Of a stretch of 64,000 nt of DNA, positions 11,439-22,823 are shown in pieces (positions within the stretch are counted from its first letter, which is position 1; every line of letters begins with the position of its first letter). This DNA comes from Gentiana macrophylla (lineage: Eukaryota > Streptophyta > Magnoliopsida > Gentianales > Gentianaceae), in NCBI GenBank assembly GCA_026214975.1, contig CM047805.1, positions 186,807,333 to 186,871,332 of the forward strand, in the 5' to 3' direction. The translations under genes were made by a program, and so were the position numbers. Under the pieces are notes generated by a model. The model was not told where the DNA came from. It saw only the letters and a program-made list of their open reading frames with translations, and did not search any database.

Positions 11439-12870
11439 TTATCGATTCGACTTGGATAAAATTTGGGTATTGTTTGCTTCCCATTCCCAGGTGTTTAGTT
11501 CATCAAATATCACATCCCTACTTGTAACAATCTTCTTTGTAGCTGGATTGTACAGTTTATAAGCCTTGGATTGATCACTTATCCCAAGAAAGATGCATTT
11601 CTCACCTTTATAACCAAGCTTCTTCATGTTTACATCAGGGATATGAGCATATGCAATACATCCAAATATCTTAAAATGACTTACAGTAGGTTTGGTTCCA
11701 GACCATGCTTCCTCAGGTGTCATGTTTTTCACAGAAAATGTAGGACTTCTGTTTAGGATATGTATACTCCAATTAACAGCTTCAGGCCAAAAGGTTTTTG
11801 GCACATTTCCTTGCATCATCATACTCCTAACCATGTTGAGAATGGTTCTGTTTTTCCTTTCTGACACCCCATTCTGTTGAGGAGTGTATGCAGCTGTCAA
11901 TTCCCTTTTAATGCCATGATCAACACAGTACTGATCAAACTCATTTGAGCAGTACTCTCCACCTCTATCAGACCTTAACCTCTTTATGGTCTTCCCTGTT
12001 TCATTTTCCACCTGTTGCTTGAAACCTTTAAAGGCCCTGAAAGCTTCTGACTTTTCCTTCAAAAAACTGATCCATGTCTTTCTAGATAAATCATCAGTAA
12101 AAGTCATAAAGTACCTGGTTCCACCATTTGATGTTGGAGTGATTGGACCACACAAGTCTGGATGAATCAGACCTAGCACTTCTGTTGCTCTACTTGCATT
12201 TCCTTTAGGGAATGGCAAACTGTGTTGTTTGCCTAGTGTACATTCCTCACATACTTGTGCAGGAATGTCTATTTGGGGAAAACCTTCCACCATACCTTTA
12301 TGTTGAATGGTCCTTAATCCACCAAAATTCAAGTGTCCATACCTGAAATGCCACAACCAAGATGAATCTGTATATTTTGCCATCAAACATGACTGCACAA
12401 GAGTTATTTGCAGTGGAAACAGCCTGCTAGCATTCATTTTGATCACTGCAATTGATCCTTTGGTAATATTATAAATTTCACACACTCCCTTCTTGATGGT
12501 GATTTCATAGCCATTTTCATGTAATTGTCCAACAATCAACAGATTTCACTTTAAGTCAGGCACATACAAAACATTAGAAATGGTTTCTGTATATCCATTC
12601 TTGGTTTTTATCTTGATATCACTCTTACCTACAGTCATTACTGTATATTTGTCTCCAAAACTTACTTTAGAGTGATATGTGTCATTTAAACTTGAGAAAG
12701 AGGACTTGTCTCCACACATATGATTCTAGACGATGTCTACATACCATATATCTGTTGATGCTTCATAGGTTGAATGAGCGACCATAAGTAAAGTTTCGAT
12801 ATCACCTTTTTCCGTGAAATTTGAGACCTCTCCTTGGTCATTGCCCCCTTTTTTGTCACTGGCATCTTTG
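11439..12870 (-). pseudogene. Copia-1 protease / integrase remnant
   Basis: The integrase is open over 366 codons (11439-12539). It shows the zinc-binding H..H..C..C region (WHFRYGH...CEECTLGK) and the rve core with catalytic acidic residues in HPDLCG, SDRGGEY and SERKNR. The upstream protease reads WYVDI followed by V and a stop (TAG at 12726-12728), so the D-T/S-G active-site triplet is lost. A second stop (TGA, 12546-12548) separates protease from integrase. Confidence 0.9.
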
Positions 12871-13642
12871 TATAGCATTACGATTTGTAATGCCTAAATT
12901 TATGGCATCTGTAGCATTCCACGGGATTTGTCATATCCCTTGCTTCTGTGATCAGTATCATCTCCTGATCTTGCATTTTTGGATCCATCTCTGCCTGAGT
13001 TTGAATCCCTGCCTCTGCCTCTGCCTCTGCCTCTTCCTCTTCCTCTGAAATTAGTAGAGGTTGTGGTTTTCAAGGCCTGCTCCTCGTGATCATTTCTCCT
13101 TGTCATCTTCTGTTCATGAACCTGCAATGATGCTTGCAGTTCATCTAGAGACAGTGTGTCTATGTCTTTAGATTCCTCTATAGAACACACAACATAGTCA
13201 TATTTAGAAATTTGAGAGATCTCGGGATCTTCTCCACTGTGATAACATCATCCATCTTCTTACCAAGGAACCTCATCTTGTTGTAAATCTCCATTGTTCT
13301 TGCACAATAGTTTGTAACAGACTCTCCATCCTTCATCTGCAGGGTTTCAAAGTCTCTCCTCAATGCTTGGAGTTGTGATCTTTTTACCCTTGCATTCCCT
13401 TGGAATTTCCCCATCATGGAATCCCAAATATCCTTGGAGGTTTCTTTGCAAAGAATGGTCTCCAAAACTGCTCTATCTATAGCTTGGAATAGATAGTTCT
13501 TAGCCTTCAGGTCCTTGAGTTTCTTGCCATCCAAATCAGTTCTATAATGGTCCAGAATTCCTTTGAGTGTGCCTGTTGCTGTAGGAACACCATGTTCTAT
13601 AATGGTCCAGAATTCCTTTGATCTTAAGAAATTCTCCATCAA
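12850..13642 (-). pseudogene. Copia-1 gag remnant
   Basis: A UBN2-type gag (13178-13642, with LFQAIDRAVLETI and KDIWDSM) runs into a glycine-arginine-rich RGRGRGRGRGR tract (12900-13190) after a frame change. The CCHC zinc knuckle is readable in another frame as CYRCHKFRHYKS then a stop (TAA at 12878-12880), so the nucleic-acid-binding motif loses its last cysteine. Around 13560-13620 the gag contains two near-identical 30-bp stretches (GTTCTATAATGGTCCAGAATTCC type), a small internal duplication. Confidence 0.85.
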
Positions 13643-13740
13643 TGTGCTCCAATGATCATAATGACCATCGAATTTTAGAATGGCAGCTTGAGCGATATTG
13701 CTTACGCCATGTGATCTCTTTCAATTTGCAAACCGATTGA

Positions 13741-13759
13741 GATTATGGCTCCGATGCCA
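13741..13759 (-). other. Copia-1 primer-binding site
   Basis: One base after the 5' LTR the minus strand reads TGGCATCGGAGCCATAATC. It resembles the TGGTATCAGAGCC site complementary to the 3' end of plant initiator methionine tRNA, with two changes. Confidence 0.8.
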
Positions 13760-13760
13760 C

Positions 13761-14015
13761 TGTTAAATGTATTCAGAATAATTGAAGGAAATGGAATGCT
13801 TTTCATTAATCAAAGCTAAGCTATAAATAGACAAATTACAATGCACTTGAAAAAAAGAAAATGCTACCAAAAGTATAGCCTACAAAATAGGAAATGGAGA
13901 TCATGGGTTAAACTAACTCCTACATGATCTCATGTACTAACTACTTGACTAGACTTAGTAAAATTCGAAAAAATAAACACAACTAAGACTTTATTTAATT
14001 AAAATAAATCCAACA
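13761..14015 (-). repeat. Copia-1 5' LTR
   Basis: Same sequence as 9440-9693 with four substitutions and one inserted base. It is the upstream LTR for the minus-strand element because the primer-binding site adjoins it. Confidence 0.93.
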
Positions 14016-14034
14016 CAGGTTTCTTATAATCAAG

Positions 14035-14075
14035 CTGATTTCATTTTTTTTTTTGATGGGAGACTGATTTCATTT
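14035..14075 (-). repeat. Short T-headed insertion with 12-bp direct repeats
   Basis: CTGATTTCATTT occurs at 14035-14046 and again at 14064-14075. The 17 bases between are TTTTTTTTGATGGGAGA, which on the minus strand is a short body followed by an A-run. It belongs to the micro-insertion set. Confidence 0.6.
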
Positions 14076-15594
14076 AATTTCGTTTTTGTTGAAGTTGGCT
14101 ACCTTATAAAATTTTAAATCATGCATGCAAATTGTTTCATTTGAACATGATACACCAACCTTTTTTTCCGAAGAAGCGAAACATACATATGCACACTTTT
14201 TTTGTCTCCACTGTAACTCAAACCCAAATATTAATATACGCATTACGCTTTTGTCTTGATAAGGCTGAACCAGAATATTAGGATTAAGGAACCACGGTAA
14301 ACCCATTCATCTAGATGTTATAATATGCTTTAAATGCATATATTGTACTAATACTACCACACATGTAAGTGGTGCAAGTGCTATTGCAATCGGAAAAAAA
14401 AAATATTGGTGTTTCTTAAATAAAAAGATGATTTGAATAAATGCATGTGATTATAAGAGATGGCTAATGCCAAGACTATTCAAAAACATTTGCCCATATT
14501 TAAAACTATACACCACTAAGCTATGTCGGAAGCACTTGATAAAAAAAATGACCTTTGATTTTTAGCATGTCTCTCAACTTTCTCATTTCCTATTATCTTC
14601 CCTGTTTCCTCTTCTATTTAATAATTCAATTCTATATTTTATTTTTTTTGAAAAAAAACACATTCAGGTTTTACATCACTCTATTAAAACACCCATCAAT
14701 AAACACCACAAAAATTATAAGTTTAGTTTAGTTTTATGTTTAAATTTTATTTTATCATTATCATAACATGCATGCAAGATATAAAATAAATCATCAAGAT
14801 TTATATTTTATAAGATTACTCTCGATCTCTTTTTTTTAAAAAAAAAAAAAGATTACTCTCGATTTAATACCTCCATTGTAACAACTTCAATTTGAACAAT
14901 TAAAAAAAGAAAAAAAACATTAATTTAACCACATAACATCTACGGTGACACCTGGTGCCCTGAAAATAACTTTAGTATGGTGCTAGCTACTAAAAACTTC
15001 CAAAAACAAATTCTTCAGAGTTTAATTTTGACACAAAACCCTAGCCTTTCCTTCATTTGTAATAATTAACTTTTTAGAGTATTCAACCAGATGGGTAATT
15101 TCTTGTGTTTAATTAGTGGTTAGTCCAAATTAGACTAAAATGGCACCCACTACTATTGCAAGAAAAGAATCAAGTTGCAATAAGGTGCTTTAAAGGATTA
15201 AGTAGACTTTCACAAAAATAGTAGTATTTTAATTGAAAAAACAGCAAAGTATTAATTGGACACTAAGGATGGATGGCTGGTTTCTACCCCTCGAACCTTT
15301 TAAAAAGGAAGTTACATACTTTTCTTCTTTTACTTTCTAGTCTTTACAGTTCAAACCTCATAAGCTATCATTATGTATCTATTGCTTACCATATTATGCA
15401 TTATCAATTTTTACACGGAATTGGAAAATTTTGATATGAAGGGTTCACTATGGAATAAAAACAAAAGCTAAACATACAGTAGCGGTATATGTTGGAAAAT
15501 CATGACCACCACCAAAAATTAGGTTACCTTCCTTTTTGCTTTTTAATTTATCCATCTAGTTGCATGCATTCTCAAATATTGTTTGGATAATTTT
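14076..15594. other. AT-rich intergenic stretch
   Basis: No recognisable gene. It contains the micro-insertion at 14812-14863 and scattered A/T runs. Short reading frames here have no domain-like content. Confidence 0.55.
14812..14863. repeat. T-run/A-run insertion with 15-bp direct repeats
   Basis: AAGATTACTCTCGAT at 14812-14826 recurs exactly at 14849-14863. The insert is CTC followed by a T-run and an A-run. Confidence 0.65.
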
Positions 15595-16420
15595 TCATAA
15601 TTTACATATTTTAGTGATTTTTTTTTTTTTATTTTTAACTGAGTTGTCCTTTTGTAATTCCTCTATTTGTTTTTTCATTATGCCCAGATCATCTTGGTTT
15701 CCTGTGATAGTAGGGAGTCGGGTATAACTTTCATCGACATGTGACTCCCCTCGTCCTTCTACGCAGTGGGACGGACTGTCGGGATTTTTATGTCGCCGAA
15801 GTGCACGCATGATCGTCGACCACGGGCCCTAGACGAACTAAAGCTGACCTCCTTCCCTCTATAGTTTGAGAAGTGGCATGACTGCTTCCGTCTCTCTCTC
15901 TCCGTTGAGGTTGAATCATTTTTGTGGATTTATAGTGGGTTGTATCTCCGTAGGTGCTAGTACGGGGGGAATAAACTTGCTGACGGGTTGAGGGACAGAC
16001 ACCCTCTGCGATGAGTAGCATGTAGTTCATACGCATCTCCTCTACATAATCCATATGTGCTCGGAGGGATATTGTATAAGGGCTCTCTTGTTGACCTGTC
16101 CTTCCCGCTGAGACCGCTCTCTGCTCTTGATTTGGATGAGAGGCCCCTGTGGTACCCTTTCCGCGGCTCTGTCTGACCGCTGCCTCGTGTATCTCGCGGG
16201 CTCGTGTTCTCTCCCTTATATAATCCTGCATGTCAGGTATGATGTCCTGCCCGGCCTCGTCCCCGGTGGACAGTACCCTCCTACTTGTTTCCCCGTGATT
16301 CGGTGCTCTTTTGACACGTGGCGTGTTTGCTCCACGTGTTGGGCCCTATTTGCCCGCTTTAGACGATGTAGCAGGTGTCATATTTTTCGCGCCAGCCATG
16401 TTTGACTAAAGATATTTTGA
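15595..16420 (-). pseudogene. Gypsy-like gag N-terminal remnant
   Basis: On the minus strand an open stretch begins near the MAGAKNMTPATS-like start (about 16400) and continues, with frame breaks, through YIRERTRAREIHEAAVRQ and a charged, arginine-rich region (15788-16231). It ends with DALRRH-like text and a coiled-coil-like IMKKQIEELQKD near 15640. Polar low-complexity text followed by 'EIEELR' coiled coil is typical of the start of Ty3/Gypsy (Tat/Athila-type) gag. It is cut off near 15600, with no protease or polymerase beyond. Confidence 0.5.
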
Positions 16421-16824
16421 AGATATTTCGCTGGCTATAGAAATATCTCTCAGAACTCAATATATCCAAAAGTGTGTTTCCAGGTGGTTTTATTAGGCAA
16501 CCGGTTTCTTATTACTTGAAGAGCTGAAACCGACCAAGAGTTTATACCAACCTGGGAGTTATGAGAGGCTCGGGTAGAGCTGTGAACACGCCGATGAAGG
16601 TATTCTTCGACTTTGGATTATATATAGGCCAAAATCTGCGTAAATCAAACTTGCTCTCTTAGAATCCGCCGCTTTCTTGATAAAAACAATGTTCAAGGGC
16701 TGTACAACCCAGAAACTAAAGCTTTTCCTGATCAGAAAGTTGGAGATGGTTGCGTGATCTCGCCGGCGATGCTATGAAACCGTATTCACAGTGGAGCAAA
16801 TGCTTCAAGATGGATGAATGAGTT

Positions 16825-16843
16825 TCCCGGTAACGGAGCCAAC
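16825..16843 (-). other. tRNA-Asp-like primer-binding site
   Basis: Directly after the LTR end the minus strand reads GTTGGCTCCGTTACCGGGA. It closely resembles the TGGCGCCGTTGCCGGGGA primer site of several plant Gypsy elements, complementary to tRNA-Asp, with some substitutions. Confidence 0.55.
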
Positions 16844-17431
16844 TGATATGGTCGGATGTATCATGTTTTGCGATAACATTGACATAATGAGGATATAAGG
16901 CTATTTATGGATGATTCCTCGGTGAGAAGGTGGTGCATATCAAGAACAAGGTGGTAAATCTTGATGCTTATGCATGAGAACACAAGTGAGTTGACAAATT
17001 GTGAGTAGCTATGTGTATATTAGTTCTTTGATCTCTTTCTATTACATTGTGATCCCATATATATAGGCAAAGACTAAGTAGGTTTAAGTACATACATGAC
17101 AAGACATTAAAAGCATATAATTAAGGATAATTAACTATAAACCGACTAGACAGTTGTCGGAATGAGATGGCGGACAGCGGATTTAATTGGAGGTCGGACT
17201 ATCTTCCTTTGTCCTGATATCATCAGCTCGAAGCTTAGCCAGCCTGATAATGTGGGTAGCCTCCACTATGTCCGATGTGTCGGAGTAGAGATGTGTCCGA
17301 CTTATTGACTGCGGACAAGAGGGATGGAGGCCCATGATCTGTTGTTAGGCTTGAAATCAGGCACAATCTAGATGCTCGGGTTCCCATCAGGATCGGGTAT
17401 ATCAACGATAACTACTCTAAATGCTCTAACA
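16844..17431 (-). repeat. Probable LTR of truncated Gypsy-like element
   Basis: On the minus strand it begins TGTTAGAGCATTTAGAG and ends CGACCATATCA, so it has TG...CA ends and is 588 bp. A TATATATA box lies near 17055-17065, at the expected promoter position. The primer-site-like sequence and gag remnant follow on the same strand. No partner LTR is found downstream, which fits truncation near 15600. Confidence 0.5.
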
Positions 17432-18640
17432 AATAATAATAAGTGGGATCCAAAATACAAAAACTTCATTCATTTTCAGAAAACCAAAAAAATAAAAAAT
17501 AAAAAATAAAAAAACAATAATACAAAACTATCAAACACCCAATTTAGAGCACTCAAGAGAATGGTGTACAAGGCCAAACACATCGTTGAATTTATTATAA
17601 TGCTTCACTCATATTTTTAATGGAAAAAAAAATACTAAACTATTTTCTAATAATCTTATTTTAAGTTTACTAATAATTATATTTAAAAAAATTAAACTAC
17701 CAAACATTTGAATAAAATACCAGAAAATTCAACAAAAATCATGAAATTAAGATAATCTAGCACTCCCTCTTTCCTCTCTAACCACAATTTTTTTCATCAT
17801 AAAAAAATACAAAAAAAAATATTGTAGAAAATTTAAGTCTAAAGTGGAGGAAAGACCGTATCCTTGAAAAACGTAGGCTATGAGGTAAATGAAATTCATC
17901 TCTAAATATAGTGGTGCCAACATAAGACACCTTGACAAAATTCTATTTTTCAGAATCTCAACAAAACATGACGGTATAAAGTTTGTATACGTATAAGAAT
18001 ACAAAGACACTAGAAAATAAACACAATTGTTCAAAATGATAATGTTAATAACAGTGCAAAATATGTATTCAAAATGATATTGCAACGTTCGGAAAAAGAC
18101 AAGAACACATAAAAGAAGATTTTCTTGTTGAGATTTTTCTTTTATCGATGTATATGGGGTTTGAGGGTCTTTGTTGAATTATCATCTCTTTCAAAATCTT
18201 ATTTTGATGAGAAGATAGTTAATTATTTCATTATCTTACATTACGATATTATGTTGAATTTTAAATCTCTTATTAAATTAAGTTGATGGGATATAAAAAT
18301 TAATATTTTATATCTTGGCTGGTCATAAATAGTAGTAAGGTAAGGGGCATTTTTTTTTTTCCCTTCCTTTTTTTCTATTTAGGAGGGAGAGAGTGGGTCG
18401 TTGAATTTTTATTTTTGTTATAATTTTTCTAGATTTTAATGTTAAAGTGAGTTACTATTTCATTTACAAAATGTGTTTAAATAAGTATGTAATAATAATT
18501 CCTTATAATAAATGTAATAGTAACAAAAATATGAGTACTTGAGCAGTAAATTTTCCATTAAAAAAAGAAAAGAAAGGCTAGAGGTTGACGACAGCCAAGA
18601 GGAGTTAAAGGAAAAGTAGACAACGAACTACACAAATGTA
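17432..18640. other. AT-rich intergenic stretch
   Basis: Contains A-rich simple sequence near 17485-17520 and no supported gene, RNA or element boundary. Confidence 0.55.
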
Positions 18641-18762
18641 CGGCTCTTCTTCGAAAGTGGAAGCGGTTCCCTACGGGAAGTTATTGTGTGGTGAGGGAAT
18701 TTATGGTGAAATGACGGGTGAAACGAACAGAACCACACAGTTTCAATACATAATGAAGATGT

Positions 18763-18812
18763 GTGATGTGTGATGTGTGGTGTGTGGTGTGTGGTGTGTG
18801 GTATGCGGTGTG
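18763..18812. repeat. GTGTGGT-type minisatellite
   Basis: About seven head-to-tail copies of a 7-base unit (GTGTGAT grading into GTGTGGT). A long polypyrimidine tract follows at 18955-19020. Confidence 0.8.
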
Positions 18813-19237
18813 CCATACGGTGTCTCAACACCGTGTGAAAACACCACACAATAATCTCCCGTTTCCCTGCCTCTATTTACAACCGATTCCAGTTATCATC
18901 CATCATCTTTTCTGTTCCTTTCCTTTCATTTCCTTCGTGTTTGCAGTTTACCCTGTCCTTTCTCCTTTCTTTTTCTTTTTCTTTTTCCTTTTCCTTTTCT
19001 TTTCTTTTCTTTTATTTCTATAAAACCTTTCTTCTAGAGGTGTAAATGAAACTGAATTGGACCGATTAATAATCTAAACCAGTCGAGCAATGTAAAATAT
19101 TTTCAAGTTCAAGTTTAAGTATTTTGAACTCGAACTCAAACTGATTAGATTCATTGAATTTCTTAGAATTCGAACCACGAGTTTTTCATTGAGTTTATTG
19201 AGTCTAATAGATTTTGAACCACGAGTTCTTCACAGAT

Positions 19238-19300
19238 GTGAGTGTTATTAATATTATATTTTTTTTTTTAGTAAACGTGGGATTGGTTTTTTTTTTTTGG
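19238..19300. repeat. Dispersed repeat shared with 26381-26434
   Basis: GTGAGTGTTATTA...AGTAAACGTGGGATTGG flanked by T-runs matches, in inverse orientation, the sequence at 26381-26434. Its family is unknown to me. Confidence 0.6.
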
Positions 19301-19353
19301 GAAAATTATCAAAAAGTACAAAAACATTTGTAAAATTAGTAAAAAGAACATGT

Positions 19354-19633
19354 TATTATGTAATAAGTTTTGAATGTCAAAAGTCTCAAATTAATGTACC
19401 ACTAATTGTACATGTGTTGTTTCATTTCCATATTGTCATTATATATAACCCCCATCCCCATTGGTGTTGTGGAGAGGTGAAGAAAGAAATAATAGAAGCG
19501 TTCCATTTTTCCTTCGACATCGTTTCATTTTCTTTTGTCTTAAACATTCAATTGTTTTGTTATTTGGTTGCTACTACCTCAAATATAAGCAATCTACTTT
19601 TCCCTTCAATCATATAATATTTCTTATATAATA
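19354..19633 (+). repeat. Copia-2 5' LTR
   Basis: Starts TATTATGTAATAAG and ends CTTATATAATA, with a TATATATAAC promoter-like box near 19441-19449. The edges are fixed by comparison with the 3' LTR and by the CATGT duplication. Confidence 0.9.
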
Positions 19634-19655
19634 CGTTATCAGCACGAAGCTCTAC
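19634..19655 (+). other. Copia-2 primer-binding region
   Basis: The bases after the LTR are CGTTATCAGCACGAAGCTCT. This is not the usual TGGTATCAGAGC site. I cannot name the primer. Confidence 0.45.
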
Positions 19656-19736
19656 CGACGGAGTATTCCATTGTTGGCGTTTCTTCCGTGGTTTAGGTAA
19701 AAATCTTATTTTTGCTCATTTCTGTTATTTTTCTTA

Positions 19737-20735
19737 ATGGCTAATATCACCAAACAAGAGTTTATACCCTTAAACATATCGGGAAAAAATTATTTATCAT
19801 GGGCCATGGATGTTGAAATGCACTTGGAATCAATGGGGCTTGGTAAAACAATTGTCGTGAACAATACTGAGTCAAACCAAGACCGTGCAAAGGCATGATT
19901 TTTCTCCGTCATCATCTTGATGAAGGGTTGAAACATGAATATTTGACGGTGAAAAATCCGTATGAATTATGGAACCATTTAAAAGAAAGGTTCGATCACT
20001 TGAAACTGGTTGTTTTACCAAAAGCCAGGTATGATTGGCTCCACCTGCGACTGCAGGATTATAAAACTGTCACAGAATATAATTCAGCCATGTTTAAAAT
20101 TGCATCACAACTAAAATTGTGTGGTGAAAATGTGATTGATGAAGACATGTTAGAAAAACTTTTCCACCTTTCATGTCTCGAATGTGCTATTGCAACAACA
20201 ATATCGAGAGAAAGGGTTTACAAAATATTACGATCGATTGCATGTCTATTATCAATTTGAACAAAACAATGAATTACTGATGAAAAATCATGAGTCCCGA
20301 CCTACTGGTGCCAGTCCATTCCCTGAGGTGAATGCGACGTATTCTTCAAATTTTGGTCGTGGACGTGGACGTGGACGTGGTCGGGTGGAGACCGTGGTAG
20401 AGGCGCGATCGTGGGACGTGGTCGTGGAAAACTGTGGCATATCATAACGACAATCGAGGCAAGAAAGCGAAATGATCCACCAAAATTGGATCATGATAAT
20501 AAAAATCGTAAAAGAAAGTTCGTGGTGACAAGTGCTACAGATGTGGAATGGATGGACATTGGTCCAATACATGCCGTACGGCAAAGCATTTGGTCGAACT
20601 TTACCAGGCATCACAGAAGAAGTCAGAAATCGAGGCAAATTTAATTGATCAAAAGAATGACAATGATAATCTTGGATATTGATATGCCACTAATGTCACA
20701 CCTGGATGTTGCGGATTTTTTTAACGATACCGCTT
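19737..20735 (+). pseudogene. Copia-2 gag remnant
   Basis: Gag starts at the ATG of 19737 (MANITKQEF...NISGKNYLSW) and runs to a stop at 19896-19898. The frame resumes from 19895 (MIFLRHHLDEGLKHEYL...), as expected of a single-base loss. The UBN2 domain continues to about 20260. A glycine-arginine tract and an intact CCHC zinc knuckle (CYRCGMDGHWSNTC, 20533-20574) follow in shifted frames. The gag tail HLDVADFFNDT is readable near 20700-20730. Confidence 0.88.
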
Positions 20736-21417
20736 GATGGCTTTTCGGATCGTTGTGTCTTTTGCATTTTCTTTTATGTTGTTTTAATATGAATAAAGTT
20801 ATCTAGTATGGATGTTGTTGGTTTTTTCCTCTTTTGGTTTTTTTTAGTAATTTATGATGTAATACCGAACTTTTACTAATAAATAAAATGGTAATTATTC
20901 TATGTTGTTAGCCTTATGACTATATGTTTTAATGTTGGTTAATTGTTTAATTATTTTGCCATAATAGACAAGGAAAAATTTGCATGACCCATACGTATAC
21001 TCTATATATATAAGATAGAGCATTTTATTGCAATCTTTAGATGCTTTATTGTAAAAGTTAAGCTTTTAGTTTGCTTATGCACTTTCAGAACACATTAGCA
21101 CAACATATGAAGTTTTAGGCCACCGTTATTTTGAAAAGAAAATGTAGAAGTTTTGCAGTTAATGATATAATATTTCTTATAAGAAATAAAGGCACAATAT
21201 ACATATAAAGCGTATGTGATAGATGCATCATTTGGTTTTATCCGTTACCGCTTTTTTTTCTTTCCATTATTTTGGAAACTATAAACAATTAAAGAACGAT
21301 AAGTGTTATTCATTAAGTGTTACATACATATGTTTATTTTGTAACTATGCATTTATTAAGCGATACATAATTCTTATTCTTAATTTTTTTTTTTTTTCCC
21401 CCTCTCGTCTCTTTCAG
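20736..21417 (+). other. Candidate intron or spacer between gag and pol of Copia-2
   Basis: About 680 bp without coding content separate the end of gag from the protease. The region ends in a strong plant-type acceptor: a run of about 14 T, then CCCCCTCTCGTCTCTTTCAG (AG at 21416-21417). Pol text (MEAKYLGTSNGDDD) starts six bases later. I could not fix the donor; GTATGG near 20798 is one candidate. An untranslated spacer with its own pol start is the alternative. Confidence 0.45.
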
Positions 21418-21423
21418 AAGAGA

Positions 21424-22823
21424 AATGGAAGCTAAATATTTGGGTACATCTAATGGTGATGACGATATATGCCTCATTGATAGTGCTACTGACGCACAAC
21501 TATATTGAAAAACAAAGATTATTTTTGATTTGAAAATGGGAGAAACAAATGTCAATACAATTAGTGGTAGTGCAAAATTGATAGAAAGTTGTGGAAAAGC
21601 CATTGTTTTCTTCGAGAGGGAAAATTATTATAAACAATGCATTGTTTTCTCCCAAGTCTCGAAGAAATTTGTTGAGTTTTAAAGATATTCGTCAAAATGG
21701 ATATCATATCGAGACACAAAATGAGTTCGATGATGAATATTTATTGATTACAAATACAATTTACGGGATGAAATGTGTATTAGAAAAATTTGCATTCTCT
21801 ATCTTACGGCTTATATTATACGAAAATAACAAAGAAATTGAAATTCATCACGTAGTAGACCGAGAAATCTATTGTTTTAATGATTTTATGATATGGCATG
21901 ATCGCCTTGGGCATCCCGGTTCCACAATGAAGAGGCGTATAATAGAGAATTCACATGGTCATTCGTTAAAGGTCAAAAAGTGTTAAATTCTAGTGAATTC
22001 TCATGTGTTGCTTGCTCACAGGCAAATTAATTATTAAACATTCACCGGTTAAAGTTGAGAGTGAATCGCTGCATTTTAGAGAGAATCCAAGGTGATATAT
22101 GTGGACTCTATAGATCCACCGTGTGGACCTTTTAAATATTTTATGGTGTTGATTGATGCATCGACAAGATGGTCACGCGTATGTTTATTATCTACTCGTA
22201 ACCATGCATTTGCTAGATTGCTAGCTCAAATAATCAAATTCTGAGCACAATTTCTCGACTATCCAATTAAGAAAATTCGTTTGGATAATGCCGGTGAATA
22301 TTCATCGCATACATTTGATGATTATTGCATGTCAATTGGCATAAGTGTGGAACATCCCGTGGCTCATGTTCACACACAAAATGGCTTAGCCGAATCATTT
22401 ATTAAAAGAATGCAATTGATTGCAAGACCATTACTAATGAGGTCTCAACTTCCTGTATCGGCTTGGGGACATGCTATATTACATGCAGCAACACTTGTGA
22501 GAATTAGACCGACAAGTTATCAAAATCATTCTCCCCTGCAATTAGTATTTGGCCATGAGCCGAATGTTTCACATTTGCGAATTTTTGGATGTGCGGTATA
22601 CGTTCCAATTGCACCACCTAAACGTACAAAAATGGGACCTCAACGAAGATTGGGGATATATGTCGGGTATGAATCACCATCTATAATTAAATATGTTGAA
22701 CCATTAATGGTGATTTATTTTATCGCACGATTTGCAGATTGTCATTTTGACGAATCACATTTTCCGACATTAGGGGAGGAAAAGATCAACCGAAAAAAGA
22801 AATTAATTGGAAAATATCATTGA
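21424..22823 (+). pseudogene. Copia-2 protease / integrase remnant
   Basis: Protease text ICLIDSATDAQLY then a stop (near 21506). The integrase zinc-binding region WHDRLGHPG lies near 21894. The rve core has LIDAS near 22150, then DNAGEY and LAESF in the open stretch 22281-22823, which together give the D-D-E set. At least three frame breaks separate these. Confidence 0.88.

Larger units (their letters stand above)
9440..14015 (-). mobile_element. Copia-1, complete but broken Ty1/Copia LTR retrotransposon
   Basis: A 4576-bp element with near-identical LTRs (254 and 255 bp; four substitutions and one 1-bp indel by eye), TG...CA ends and a perfect 5-bp target duplication CAGGT (9435-9439, 14016-14020). 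On the minus strand the order is 5' LTR, primer site, gag, protease, integrase, reverse transcriptase, RNase H, polypurine tract, 3' LTR, the Copia order. The few LTR differences indicate a recent insertion, but the genes are interrupted many times, so this copy cannot make its own proteins. Confidence 0.95.

Noticed and set aside
15788..16405. A host gene in the GC-richer region
   Set aside because: Position next to an LTR and primer-site-like sequence, low-complexity polar text and frame breaks fit a retroelement gag better.
18763..18845. Telomere-like repeat
   Set aside because: The unit is GTGTGGT, not TTTAGGG, and the array is only about 50 bp.
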